This document shows, piece by piece, positions 9,281 to 17,142 of a stretch of DNA of 35,198 bases (its first letter is position 1; each line of letters begins with the position of its first letter). The stretch lies in contig DATDVD010000098.1 of NCBI GenBank assembly GCA_035290065.1, forward strand, positions 1-35,198. Reading direction: 5' to 3'. The position numbers and the translations under genes were made by a program. The notes beneath the pieces were generated by a model, which saw only the letters and a program-made list of their open reading frames with translations, made no database searches and was not told the DNA's origin. Source of the DNA: DATDVD01 sp035290065 (lineage in GTDB: Bacteria; Pseudomonadota; Gammaproteobacteria; Coxiellales; Coxiellaceae).

Positions 9281-9337
9281 ACCTGTTATTCCTTGCGGTG
9301 CTCTACAATCCTCTGTTTAGCACCTTGTACATTCAGC

Positions 9338-9979
9338 CTAATGGCCCGCTGTTTTTTGATGACCCATTGTCTTATAGGCTTCAATGGACCAATCTTCAAT
9401 TTGTTGAGCAAAACGCACTGGGGAAGGGAGTAAACGAACTTTAGGTTCTAAACGATTCATCAGCGTTTCAAAATTTTCAATTCGAGCATCGACTAGCAAA
9501 CGGCCATAATTGTTAGGATTGCTTAATCCTTCGCCCATTTCTTTCTCAATTAATTGACCCCGTAATTTTAAATCGCGAAAAATATTATTCGCTTGTTTAG
9601 CACTCGGGAAATTATTAGCCATGATGCAAAATAATTCATGGCTTAAGGCATTAACTTCATTTTGGGTCATTTCTGGGCAATAAATTATAGTACCACCACC
9701 ATAATCGGTCATACCCACTGATTCCAAGAAAAAACATTGCGAGCAAAAAGGACAAGCTGTGGCGAGGTTGGCCGCGTGATTATTGGAATAATTGCTGTCC
9801 AGGTTAATAACATCCATATGCTGATTCGCCCGAAACCCACAAAATAAACACGTAAAATCATCCCGCCTAAAAATACTTTGCTGATAATTAGTAAACCCTG
9901 GATCGAAACGACGCAACATAAATAACCGCCAATTTTCCTCGGTGGAAATTAAGGGAAGATTGATTAGTTGCATTCTCAT
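9338..9979 (-). CDS. icmJ: IcmJ/DotN, coupling-complex component
   Basis: IcmJ/DotN is part of the DotL-DotM-DotN coupling complex and has an HNH-like zinc fold without shown nuclease activity. The 213-residue protein carries the zinc ligand pairs CLFC (about 60) and CPFCSQC (about 95), with the conserved NLDSNYSNNHAANL stretch between them. The ATG at 9979 overlaps the icmC stop as ATGA, giving a length close to Legionella IcmJ (208). The frame is open further upstream, to 10039, but that part lies inside icmC and shows no family features. A start two codons later at 9973 is also possible. Confidence 0.92.
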   Translation of the reverse strand: MRMQLINLPLISTEENWRLFMLRRFDPGFTNYQQSIFRRDDFTCLFCGFRANQHMDVINLDSNYSNNHAANLATACPFCSQCFFLESVGMTDYGGGTIIYCPEMTQNEVNALSHELFCIMANNFPSAKQANNIFRDLKLRGQLIEKEMGEGLSNPNNYGRLLVDARIENFETLMNRLEPKVRLLPSPVRFAQQIEDWSIEAYKTMGHQKTAGH

Positions 9980-10599
9980 GCGCCTGCAAATCCTAGTAAA
10001 TTTTGAATAATATGGGCTGTTCCCACAATATGGATGCACAAAATACCGCCAATAATATGCATCATCGCTTTACCCGCTGTACCTGGCTGAGCCTCTTTTC
10101 CAAGCCGAGCAACCATTAACCATCCTCGAATAAAAGAAACCACCCCTACAAATCGCACAAACATCACAATAGGAGGCAGCATATTATCAATACTGGAATA
10201 TCCAAACGTAGGAATAGCCATGGGGTTGGTGGTGCCCCATACGGCATATAGCGCTGTGCTTAACACCGTGGGCAAATATAATAATGCGACTCCCGATAAA
10301 ATCATAAACAAAGGTGCGGCTAACGTAATCTGCTGCGACATCATGGTTCGCATTTCGCCATAGCGCTTTAATTTAAATAAGCCGCCCAAAAACAATGAAA
10401 GACCTGCTGCAATTGAAACATATTCGGCAATGCGCGCCATTAGCGCAATATTTTGCGTAATTAATTGGGGGCTGGTGTCATCCCCTGTTCCGCTTTGCGC
10501 TAAGGCTGTGAGCGAAAACCCCGCAAGCAGCAATAACCATCCTCTGCGAGAAGCTTGGAAAAGCGTGCGAGATAGTAAATTATTAGCTATCGTCTTCAT
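9976..10599 (-). CDS. icmC: IcmC/DotE, inner-membrane protein
   Basis: IcmC/DotE is a small inner-membrane protein of the Dot/Icm complex distantly related to IcmD/DotP. The 207-residue product has an N-terminal hydrophobic leader ending LTALAQSG, and about four membrane segments (near 50-70, 85-110, 135-160 and 175-200). The ATG at 10599 is preferred; the open frame starts at an upstream TTG at 10608. Its start overlaps the end of icmG and its stop overlaps icmJ, so it is translationally coupled on both sides. The icmE-icmG-icmC-icmJ-icmB order matches Legionella except that icmD is moved downstream of icmB. Confidence 0.9.
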   Translation of the reverse strand: MKTIANNLLSRTLFQASRRGWLLLLAGFSLTALAQSGTGDDTSPQLITQNIALMARIAEYVSIAAGLSLFLGGLFKLKRYGEMRTMMSQQITLAAPLFMILSGVALLYLPTVLSTALYAVWGTTNPMAIPTFGYSSIDNMLPPIVMFVRFVGVVSFIRGWLMVARLGKEAQPGTAGKAMMHIIGGILCIHIVGTAHIIQNLLGFAGA

Positions 10600-11308
10600 T
10601 AAAACCAATTACTTTCCCCGTTGAACCGGTTACTGTTCCTTGATCCGGATCAATATATTCCACTCGACCATATTGCGGAATAGTATCGCCCACACTGACA
10701 GAACGAGCATCCCCATTAGATCCTTGTATCCACGCACGACCTGGAATAATGGCTCGTAAATAATAAGTCACCGGTGTCACGGGTATAACCGGTTTAGGTT
10801 TAGCGACAGGTTTTAATTGTTCTGCTATTTTCGCCGTTTGATCCGTAAGGGATGTCACTGTTTGGCTTAATTGTGTTTGCGTACTTTGAATATTCGATAA
10901 GCTGTTTTGAATATCTTGTAACTGCCCCTGCAATTCTTGAATAGCCGTTTTATTTTGCTCTACCTGCGATTGTGCTTGTTTAACGGCATTTTGAGCATCT
11001 AATAGCCCTGTTGACACTTGCGGTTTTGGTGCAACTGCAACTTGCATGGGTGCTGATTGGGGCGGGAGGGGCACGGGTTTTACTTTTTTAGGTCCTCCAC
11101 TAAACATTTTAAAGACTAATGCAATGAGGGCCGCCGCAATCACAATAACAATGATGCGTTTATTGCTTTGCCAAAAGTTTTTTAGCCCATTCAAATCTTG
11201 TGGATTACCACCAGCGGGTTCCTCCGGATTTAAAGGAGGAATCTCATTACCTGTTGAGAATTCTCCTTCCGGGTATTGGTAATCATCTTGTTTATAATCA
11301 TCCGGCAT
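10583..11308 (-). CDS. icmG: IcmG/DotF, inner-membrane coiled-coil protein
   Basis: IcmG/DotF is a bitopic inner-membrane protein that links core and inner complex and has been reported to bind substrates. The 241-residue product has an acidic, Pro-rich cytoplasmic N-terminus (1-50), one membrane segment (about 52-68), a Pro-rich linker, a Gln/Ser/Thr-rich coiled coil (about 100-165), and a periplasmic C-terminal domain with the YYLRAIIPGRAWIQGSNG stretch. Legionella IcmG is slightly longer (269). A TAGGGGA ribosome binding site precedes the ATG. It lies 11 nt after icmE and overlaps icmC. Confidence 0.92.
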   Translation of the reverse strand: MPDDYKQDDYQYPEGEFSTGNEIPPLNPEEPAGGNPQDLNGLKNFWQSNKRIIVIVIAAALIALVFKMFSGGPKKVKPVPLPPQSAPMQVAVAPKPQVSTGLLDAQNAVKQAQSQVEQNKTAIQELQGQLQDIQNSLSNIQSTQTQLSQTVTSLTDQTAKIAEQLKPVAKPKPVIPVTPVTYYLRAIIPGRAWIQGSNGDARSVSVGDTIPQYGRVEYIDPDQGTVTGSTGKVIGFNEDDS

Positions 11309-11319
11309 AATGTATTCCC

Positions 11320-13935
11320 CTATTTAACAGCTTGAAAACTGGCTGGCATGGTTAAATCGCTCATTAACAATAAACCAATTCCTGTCCCTCCTGCCACTTG
11401 GACGGTAGGTGGAACTGAAAAATTTTGGCCCATTTGTGAGGCATATTGGGTGCCCACATTCCCTAAACCAATCATCACTTCTTGGCGCGTGTTAAGTTGA
11501 TCGTATACGGTGGTGGTATTAAACAACCCACCCGTGGTTGTACTGCCAGAGTTTTGAATAGCAGACGAAATACCCGACAAGAATGAAGAAGCAAATAACG
11601 TTCCGTAACGCAACAAATAATGATTATTAACATCACCCGCAATAGCCGTACGCGCGGTATCCGGATCAATAGCCACAGCATTTAACGACACCGTGCTGGG
11701 TAAAGAAGGAACATTCAGTACATTAAAATTAATCAACAACTTCGTATCGACGCGCGTGAAACGACCTAATAATTTCGCACCTTTTAAAGGACCTGATACC
11801 AGCGTGGCTAAAATGGGAGTTTGTTCATCGCTGTTAATCGACGTATCCAACACAGCAAACCAGACAGCACCTGCTTTAAAAATTTCCCCACTAGGCGCTG
11901 CAGCACTGGCATCACTTCCCGCATTACCCCCCGCGCTACTACCTCCGCCCCCTTGATCATTGCCGGAAGCATATTGTTGCACCATTGGAGAAGCCCAATT
12001 GGACATCAACTGCGAGGCTTGAGCACTCATTTCCCCTTGCAACTGTTGAATCATGTTTTGACGTTGTTGACGAGATGCTTGTTCTGCTTGCATGGCTTGA
12101 ATATGCGCCAAACGTCCAGCAGGTGAATTTTCATCAATGGGGGTTAAAGACGCTCCCGCATTGATCGGGGCTCCCAGAGCATTGACTTGCGCCGGTGCAA
12201 AACCCACGGCTCTGAGTTGTCCTGCCGTAAAGCCAGCATCCGCCAAAGATTTTGCCCCAAAACCAGCCGCTTTCAATTGTTGAGCGGTAAAACCTGCGGC
12301 TCTGAGTTGAGCACCATTAAAGCCTGCCGCTTTCAATTGTTGAGCACTATAACCCGCAGCTTTCAAGGCCTCTAAACTACATCCTTGAGCCCGTAACACA
12401 GCCGGTGAAACACCCTGCGCATAGTCTTGTTTTAATGCATCCACACTGCAATTACCGGAACCCACGCTGCCTGCCGATATTCCATAGCCCACTTGATCCG
12501 GCGTAAAACCCGCTCGCAACAAATCACCTTTGGTATAACCTGCTGTGGTTAAATCGCTGGGAGAAAATCCCGCGTCTTTTAATTGTTGTGCATTAAAGCC
12601 TGCGGTTTTTAAATCACCCGCGCTAAAGCCCGCCGCTTTTAAATCAGCAGCTGATAGGCCCGCATCACGCAATTGTGCGGCATTAAAGCCTGCGGCTTTT
12701 AAGTCAGCGGCTCCAAACCCAGCATCTTTTAAATCTTGCGCACTAAAACCGGCATCTTTTAATTCACCGGCGGTAAAGCCCGCATCTTTTAATTGTTGCG
12801 CGGTAAAACCCGCGGCTTTTAGTTCGCCCGCTGTAAAACCGGCATCTTTCAATTGTTGAGCCGTAAAACCGGCATCTTTGAGTTGCTGAGCGGTAAATCC
12901 TGCGGCTTTTAATTGAGCCGCCGTAAAGCCTGCCGCTTTTAATTCAGCAGCGGTATAACCCGCAGCCTTTAAAGCCGCTAATGAACATCCTTTTTCTCGC
13001 ATTTCGGTCGCAGAAATGCCTTCGGCTCGATCTTTTTTCAATGCATCAACACTGCAAGCTCGATTTTGATTTTTAGCTAAGGCTGCAGCAATGGCTTGAG
13101 GGGTAAAACCGGCTGCACTTAATTGATCTCCATCAAAACCGGCTGCCGCTAATTGATCGGCATTAAAGCCTGCATTTTTTAAATCTTGCGCATCAAAACC
13201 CGCATCTTTTAATTCACCGGCGGTAAAGCCGGCGTCTTTTAATTGTTGTGCGGTAAAACCCGCCGCTTTTAAATCCGCCGCACTAAAACCGGCTGCACGC
13301 AATTGGGCCGCTGTAAAACCAGCGTCTTTTAATTCTTGTGCCGTAAAGCCTGCGGCTTTTAAATCCGCCGCACTAAAGCCCGCTTGAATTAATTCCGCTA
13401 AAGTAAACCCACAATCGCGCAATTGTTTGGCTGTGAAACCACTGTCTTTTAATTCAGAGGCATTATAACCGGCCGTTTTTAAGTCAGGGCATGCGCACCC
13501 TTGGCAGCGTAATTCTTGTGCGCGTACACCAGAATCTCGCGCTAATTTTAAATTATCCGCCTTACAAACGCCGGGTTCTGGGGCAAAACTGCCGGGCCCA
13601 GTGGGGCAGGTATGGTACGTACCATCCGGTGTTGCAAAGGAACTTAAATCACCAATAAAACTAGGGCGTGTGATGGTGGGGACAGCACTGGTTCCTTGTT
13701 TGCGGGCTTGTTGGGCCAATTGTACATTTTGAGTTTGCTGGGCTTGTACATACGCTTCGGAAGGATTGCCAACGCCTGGCAACGATTGAATATTAGGTGC
13801 GCCGCTGACTAAAGCCGTTCCTTGCAAGGCTTTTTGGCGAGAATCATGGTGCCAATATAAAGAGCCTCCAATGACAATGGCTGCCACAATGAAAATGATC
13901 AGAATCACGCGAAGTTTATAATTTTCTTCTGCCAT
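11320..13935 (-). CDS. icmE: IcmE/DotG, VirB10-like channel protein with decapeptide repeats
   Basis: IcmE/DotG spans the envelope and forms the central channel; its C-terminal domain is VirB10-like. The 871-residue protein has one N-terminal membrane segment (about 8-26), a central array of about 35 decapeptide repeats of the form AGFxAxxLKD (about 150-585), a Gln-rich linker, a Gly/Ser-rich spacer, and the VirB10-like domain (about 675-871). Legionella IcmE is longer (about 1048). The repeats fall in three blocks separated by Cys-containing headers (CQGCACPDL, then two related CSVDALK...GCSLxALKAAGY headers). It begins 4 nt after the icmK stop. Confidence 0.96.
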   Translation of the reverse strand: MAEENYKLRVILIIFIVAAIVIGGSLYWHHDSRQKALQGTALVSGAPNIQSLPGVGNPSEAYVQAQQTQNVQLAQQARKQGTSAVPTITRPSFIGDLSSFATPDGTYHTCPTGPGSFAPEPGVCKADNLKLARDSGVRAQELRCQGCACPDLKTAGYNASELKDSGFTAKQLRDCGFTLAELIQAGFSAADLKAAGFTAQELKDAGFTAAQLRAAGFSAADLKAAGFTAQQLKDAGFTAGELKDAGFDAQDLKNAGFNADQLAAAGFDGDQLSAAGFTPQAIAAALAKNQNRACSVDALKKDRAEGISATEMREKGCSLAALKAAGYTAAELKAAGFTAAQLKAAGFTAQQLKDAGFTAQQLKDAGFTAGELKAAGFTAQQLKDAGFTAGELKDAGFSAQDLKDAGFGAADLKAAGFNAAQLRDAGLSAADLKAAGFSAGDLKTAGFNAQQLKDAGFSPSDLTTAGYTKGDLLRAGFTPDQVGYGISAGSVGSGNCSVDALKQDYAQGVSPAVLRAQGCSLEALKAAGYSAQQLKAAGFNGAQLRAAGFTAQQLKAAGFGAKSLADAGFTAGQLRAVGFAPAQVNALGAPINAGASLTPIDENSPAGRLAHIQAMQAEQASRQQRQNMIQQLQGEMSAQASQLMSNWASPMVQQYASGNDQGGGGSSAGGNAGSDASAAAPSGEIFKAGAVWFAVLDTSINSDEQTPILATLVSGPLKGAKLLGRFTRVDTKLLINFNVLNVPSLPSTVSLNAVAIDPDTARTAIAGDVNNHYLLRYGTLFASSFLSGISSAIQNSGSTTTGGLFNTTTVYDQLNTRQEVMIGLGNVGTQYASQMGQNFSVPPTVQVAGGTGIGLLLMSDLTMPASFQAVK
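12180..13485 (-). repeat. Tandem 30-bp repeats encoding icmE decapeptides
   Basis: About 35 units of 30 bp encode AGF-x-A-x-x-L-K-D/A. Several adjacent units are nearly identical at the DNA level, for example those encoding AGFTAQQLKD, which favours copy-number change by recombination or slippage. The array is broken into groups of about 13, 16 and 6 units by two Cys-containing headers near 13000-13070 and 12370-12450. Confidence 0.9.
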
Positions 13936-13939
13936 TGTC

Positions 13940-15028
13940 TCAAAGCCCCTTAATATTCAGCTGGGTCATTTTTCCACGCTGAGAAACCAATAGAAGTGGC
14001 GTTTTATTCAGTTGATACGCATGCATACCATCGGCACTGGTCATCATAGAAATCCATCCGGGTGATAAAACTGTGAGGCGAGTGCGCAAATATAAAGTAG
14101 CACCCACTACCCAGGCTTGGGCCTCTCCTCCTTGAACCATGACTTCTTCACTGCCATCGGGTGGAACACCGTCTAACACGCTTAACAATTTAGGATCTGC
14201 ACTGTCTGGCATACCATTTACACTCGGCGCCGCATTGGGCCCTACACCTGGCAAACGCAAATCCACCCGATAATCGACAGCTTGTTGACCCGGTAACAAC
14301 GTAATCATTACAGGCGTATCTAAATCTTTTAACATCACCGCTAAATTCGCGGATTTATACGCACTTAACGCCTGCACCAACAGCATATTACTTTGTTTAT
14401 CCCACTGAATATTAAATCCTCTCGGATCTCCTAAATCATAGGCTTTAATAGGCCAAGGTGCACCCGTGGTATCTAAAAAAACCAAGGACGTAATAAAACC
14501 CGCGGCTAAGCGAATCACCGGTGGAACGGCACCGGGTGATAAATTCACTATGACAGAACTGGAGGTTGGTTTCGGGGGCAATCCCGGCGCTTGTACGGTG
14601 GCTTGCTGATTTTGATCAAATAAATAATGAAGCGCATGCACTTGTTGAGGTGTCATGGGCAACGCACCTCGAGCCACATTGGCAAAGGCTTGATCGCGAA
14701 TGTTACTATCCTGCAACACCGGTACCCCTCCCTCATCTCCTCCCCCGGTGTTATCTTGCACCACCGAAGCAAAAGCAGGATTAGGAGTAGCCGTAGGCAC
14801 TAAGGCGTCGGGCTCTGCGACGGGAGCAGGGTTTGCAGGAGCGGTGAGAGCATCAGGAGCCGGCGTATTAGGCTGAGATTGTTTGAGAATGTTAGCGATG
14901 GCTTGTGCTTGCTCAGAACTATTGCCGGAATTTAAAGCACTGTCTAATTCCCCGGATTGGGCAAAGCTCACTGTGGTAAAGAACATTCCGATGAAGGCAT
15001 ATAAACATTGTTTTCCACACTGAGTCAC
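13940..15028 (-). CDS. icmK: IcmK/DotH, outer-membrane core protein
   Basis: IcmK/DotH is placed in the outer membrane by lipoproteins DotC and DotD and forms the core ring with DotG. The 362-residue length matches Legionella IcmK (about 360). It has a signal peptide ending SFAQSG (about residue 24), a Pro/Ala-rich variable segment (about 45-110), and the conserved C-terminal region including PPVIRLAAGFITSLVFLDTTG (about 175-195). The start codon is GTG; a GGGA stretch lies upstream, and the first in-frame ATG would cut into the signal peptide. It lies 82 nt after the second icmL. Confidence 0.93.
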   Translation of the reverse strand: MTQCGKQCLYAFIGMFFTTVSFAQSGELDSALNSGNSSEQAQAIANILKQSQPNTPAPDALTAPANPAPVAEPDALVPTATPNPAFASVVQDNTGGGDEGGVPVLQDSNIRDQAFANVARGALPMTPQQVHALHYLFDQNQQATVQAPGLPPKPTSSSVIVNLSPGAVPPVIRLAAGFITSLVFLDTTGAPWPIKAYDLGDPRGFNIQWDKQSNMLLVQALSAYKSANLAVMLKDLDTPVMITLLPGQQAVDYRVDLRLPGVGPNAAPSVNGMPDSADPKLLSVLDGVPPDGSEEVMVQGGEAQAWVVGATLYLRTRLTVLSPGWISMMTSADGMHAYQLNKTPLLLVSQRGKMTQLNIKGL

Positions 15029-15110
15029 TGGTTATATTCCCATGCATGTTAATTGACTGTTTATCCCGGTCAGTGACAATAAATCAGCGTATAGTATAGC
15101 TGATTCTATT

Positions 15111-15746
15111 TCAAGATGCTGCACTGCGCGTATCCATAATAAAGTTATTGATTGCAATTTGATCCGGTGTATCTTGCACCGGCATTCTTACTACCACCAT
15201 CGTCACTAATGTCGGCTGATTAATCGTTCGGTTGGCATTCACATAGGTTACCAACAGAGGGAGCTGAATTTTCCACGCATAATGCCCATCAACAATCGCT
15301 TTTTCTTGGATTTCAGGCGCACCGGTAATAACCGCGTTGGAAACCATGTTTAACTCGGTCAACGTTTTAAGGTTATTGGTCGATTGAAGGGCATTTAAAA
15401 AATATTTCCATCCATCGGGGGTAAAATATTGAGAAGCCTCTTGCAGCTGATCTCGCCAATGCAGAAAGTCCAATTCAAAGGCTTTCTGCGCGGCTACCGC
15501 ACTCCATTGCAATACACGGCCATCGGATACGACCGGGTCACTTAAGGGATGCAAATCAATCATACGCCCATCATCGGTAATGGCAAAATACTGGGGTTTA
15601 GGCGGATGAGTGCCTTCATAAATCAATAAAGCCGCTAAAAAAGTATTCAAGACGACGAGCAATAAAAAGGTGAGCACTACTTTGCGATAGCTGTCTCGAT
15701 AAAATTCTTTTCGGAGTAATACCAATTTTAAAGCATCGTCTGACAT
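15111..15746 (-). CDS. icmL: IcmL/DotI-like protein, second copy
   Basis: DotI (IcmL) and its paralogue DotJ (IcmM) form an inner-membrane complex. The 211-residue product has a short cytoplasmic N-terminus with the conserved EFYRDSYRKV, one membrane segment (about 23-43), and a complete periplasmic domain including PQYFAITDDGRMI and YFTPDGWKYF. It lies 3 nt after the first copy. It occupies the place of icmM/dotJ, but unlike Legionella DotJ it keeps the full periplasmic domain, so it is better called a second IcmL, as in Coxiella. Confidence 0.92.
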   Translation of the reverse strand: MSDDALKLVLLRKEFYRDSYRKVVLTFLLLVVLNTFLAALLIYEGTHPPKPQYFAITDDGRMIDLHPLSDPVVSDGRVLQWSAVAAQKAFELDFLHWRDQLQEASQYFTPDGWKYFLNALQSTNNLKTLTELNMVSNAVITGAPEIQEKAIVDGHYAWKIQLPLLVTYVNANRTINQPTLVTMVVVRMPVQDTPDQIAINNFIMDTRSAAS

Positions 15747-15749
15747 AGC

Positions 15750-16388
15750 TTAACTCAACGCCTGTTGTTGGGCCGGCATACTTTCATTAAAATCATTAAT
15801 TAAAATACCCTGCGCCGTATCTAAGGTGGAAACTCGCATAATAGTTAAGGTAATCACTAATTGTTGCTTGCGCGTCTCACTTGCACTGACATAGGTGACT
15901 AATAACGGTAATTGAACCACCCAACTAAACCGTCCGCTGATAATTTCACGCTGCAACACAATGGGTGAGCCCGTCACCACGGCAGTGGCTTGAAGTTTTT
16001 GATTTTGAATGGTCGATAATATGCCTGAAGCATTTAAAGCCGCCATAAACGCAGACCATCCTTGGTCTGTAAAATACGTTCTCGCCTGTGATAATTGCGT
16101 TTGATAATTAACAAAATCCAAATTGTAAGCCGCTCGTACCGCTAAAGAAGCCCATTCTAATAAAAAATTGGTGGTAACCATAGGCTCACTGAGGGAGTGC
16201 ATTGGAATGACGTCACCGCCCGGAGTAGTGGCAAAAAACTGAGGGGATGGTCGCGTATAGTCCACCCCAATAAGTCCTACCGTCAGACCTACCGCTAATA
16301 TCATCAACATCACGACCCAACGTAGCACTTTTCGATAACCTTCTCGGTAAAAAATCTCGGATTCTGTATTATTATTTTTGCGCCTCAT
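15750..16388 (-). CDS. icmL: IcmL/DotI-like protein, first copy
   Basis: This 212-residue IcmL-like protein has the N-terminal IFYREGYRKV motif, one membrane segment (about 23-45), and a periplasmic domain with PQFFATTPGGDVI and YFTDQGWSAF. It aligns over its full length with the next gene but is clearly diverged, so the duplication is old. The promoter, with a PmrA-type box, ends only 8 nt before the ATG, so the mRNA seems leaderless. The PmrA-type promoter makes this the first gene of the icmL-icmL-icmK-icmE-icmG-icmC-icmJ-icmB transcript. Confidence 0.92.
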   Translation of the reverse strand: MRRKNNNTESEIFYREGYRKVLRWVVMLMILAVGLTVGLIGVDYTRPSPQFFATTPGGDVIPMHSLSEPMVTTNFLLEWASLAVRAAYNLDFVNYQTQLSQARTYFTDQGWSAFMAALNASGILSTIQNQKLQATAVVTGSPIVLQREIISGRFSWVVQLPLLVTYVSASETRKQQLVITLTIMRVSTLDTAQGILINDFNESMPAQQQALS

Positions 16389-16396
16389 AAGATTGC

Positions 16397-16428
16397 ATTA
16401 TAGCAAGGATCCTTAAGGGAGTCTTAAT
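16397..16428 (-). promoter_or_regulatory. PmrA-type promoter of the icmL-icmB operon
   Basis: On the minus strand ATTAA-N6-CTTAA (16428 down to 16413) is followed 10 nt later by a perfect TATAAT (16402 down to 16397). The first half-site departs from YTTAA by one base, and the spacing to the -10 is one shorter than at the other four sites. The -10 ends 8 nt before the icmL ATG. Confidence 0.65.
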
Positions 16429-16438
16429 CTTTTGCCGG

Positions 16439-17026
16439 TTAATCATAGGGCTGTATCGCAGGATGATAGCGAAAAACAATTTCCACCCGTCGGTTAGAAG
16501 CTTGTCCTGCGTCGCTTAAATTACTGGCAATCGGATGCCCAACACCTTTTCCTTGGCTGCTCATTAACCGCGTATCCACTCCGGCTTCCCATAATCGTTT
16601 GGCCACTACCTCGGCTTGGCGAACGGTTAACAACGTTTTGGGGGGCATCGTACCTGGGGTATCCGAATACGCTCTCACACTAATATCGGTCGTATCATAG
16701 GAACGAATCAGACGCGCCGTCAATTTTAGTAAAGGCTTAGCGGTATCCTGGATATTGGCTGAATTAGCCAGGAATAATTGATCCGATGAAAAAACCAGAT
16801 TGATGGTTTCACCCACTTGAATAAAGTCCACGCCTTGGCTCTTTAGCTGATCAATAATGCCTTGTTGGTAGGCGGTGGGCTGCTCAAAGTAAGGACCGCC
16901 ATAATAAATGGAAGAATGTTTTTTCCATATCGGCTCGCCTGCAGTGGGTTCACAACTGGCTAGCAAACTCGCGCCGACTAGAATCATCGTCGCAATAAAA
17001 ATCTGTTTAATTCGTATGTATCGCAC
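16439..17026 (-). CDS. icmN: IcmN/DotK, OmpA-like lipoprotein
   Basis: DotK (IcmN) is an outer-membrane lipoprotein at the edge of the core complex with an OmpA-like peptidoglycan-binding domain. The 195-residue product has a lipobox LLASC (Cys about 25) and an OmpA-like domain (about 85-190) including the stretch VRAYSDTP and the terminal ASNRRVEIVFRY. The length is close to Legionella DotK (about 189). The start is GTG with GGGGA upstream. A palindromic repeat lies between it and icmO. The next gene, icmL, has its own promoter in the 50-nt gap. Confidence 0.9.
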   Translation of the reverse strand: MRYIRIKQIFIATMILVGASLLASCEPTAGEPIWKKHSSIYYGGPYFEQPTAYQQGIIDQLKSQGVDFIQVGETINLVFSSDQLFLANSANIQDTAKPLLKLTARLIRSYDTTDISVRAYSDTPGTMPPKTLLTVRQAEVVAKRLWEAGVDTRLMSSQGKGVGHPIASNLSDAGQASNRRVEIVFRYHPAIQPYD

Positions 17027-17051
17027 CGGTTATCCCCAGGTTATTTAAACG

Positions 17052-17129
17052 GTAGGGGCAGACCGTGGTCTGCCCAGAACGCAGCACAAGATTTAAATTT
17101 TGCTCGGGCAGACCACAGTCTGCCCCTAC
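17052..17129. repeat. Palindromic element, intergenic copy (icmO-icmN)
   Basis: This 78-bp element begins GTAGGGGCAGACC and ends with the inverted copy of the same 24-bp sequence (one mismatch). Each terminal repeat is itself palindromic (GGGCAGACC-GT-GGTCTGCCC), so the unit can fold into a long hairpin or two small ones. The AT-rich core is unrelated to that of the other copy at 23455-23535. In this gap it could weaken read-through from icmO to icmN. Confidence 0.85.
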
Positions 17130-17142
17130 TATTATAAAAAAA

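Noticed and set aside
12180..13485. Regular DNA repeats of about 30 bp that could look like a CRISPR array.
   Set aside because: The repeats are contiguous without unique spacers and lie in frame within icmE, encoding decapeptides.
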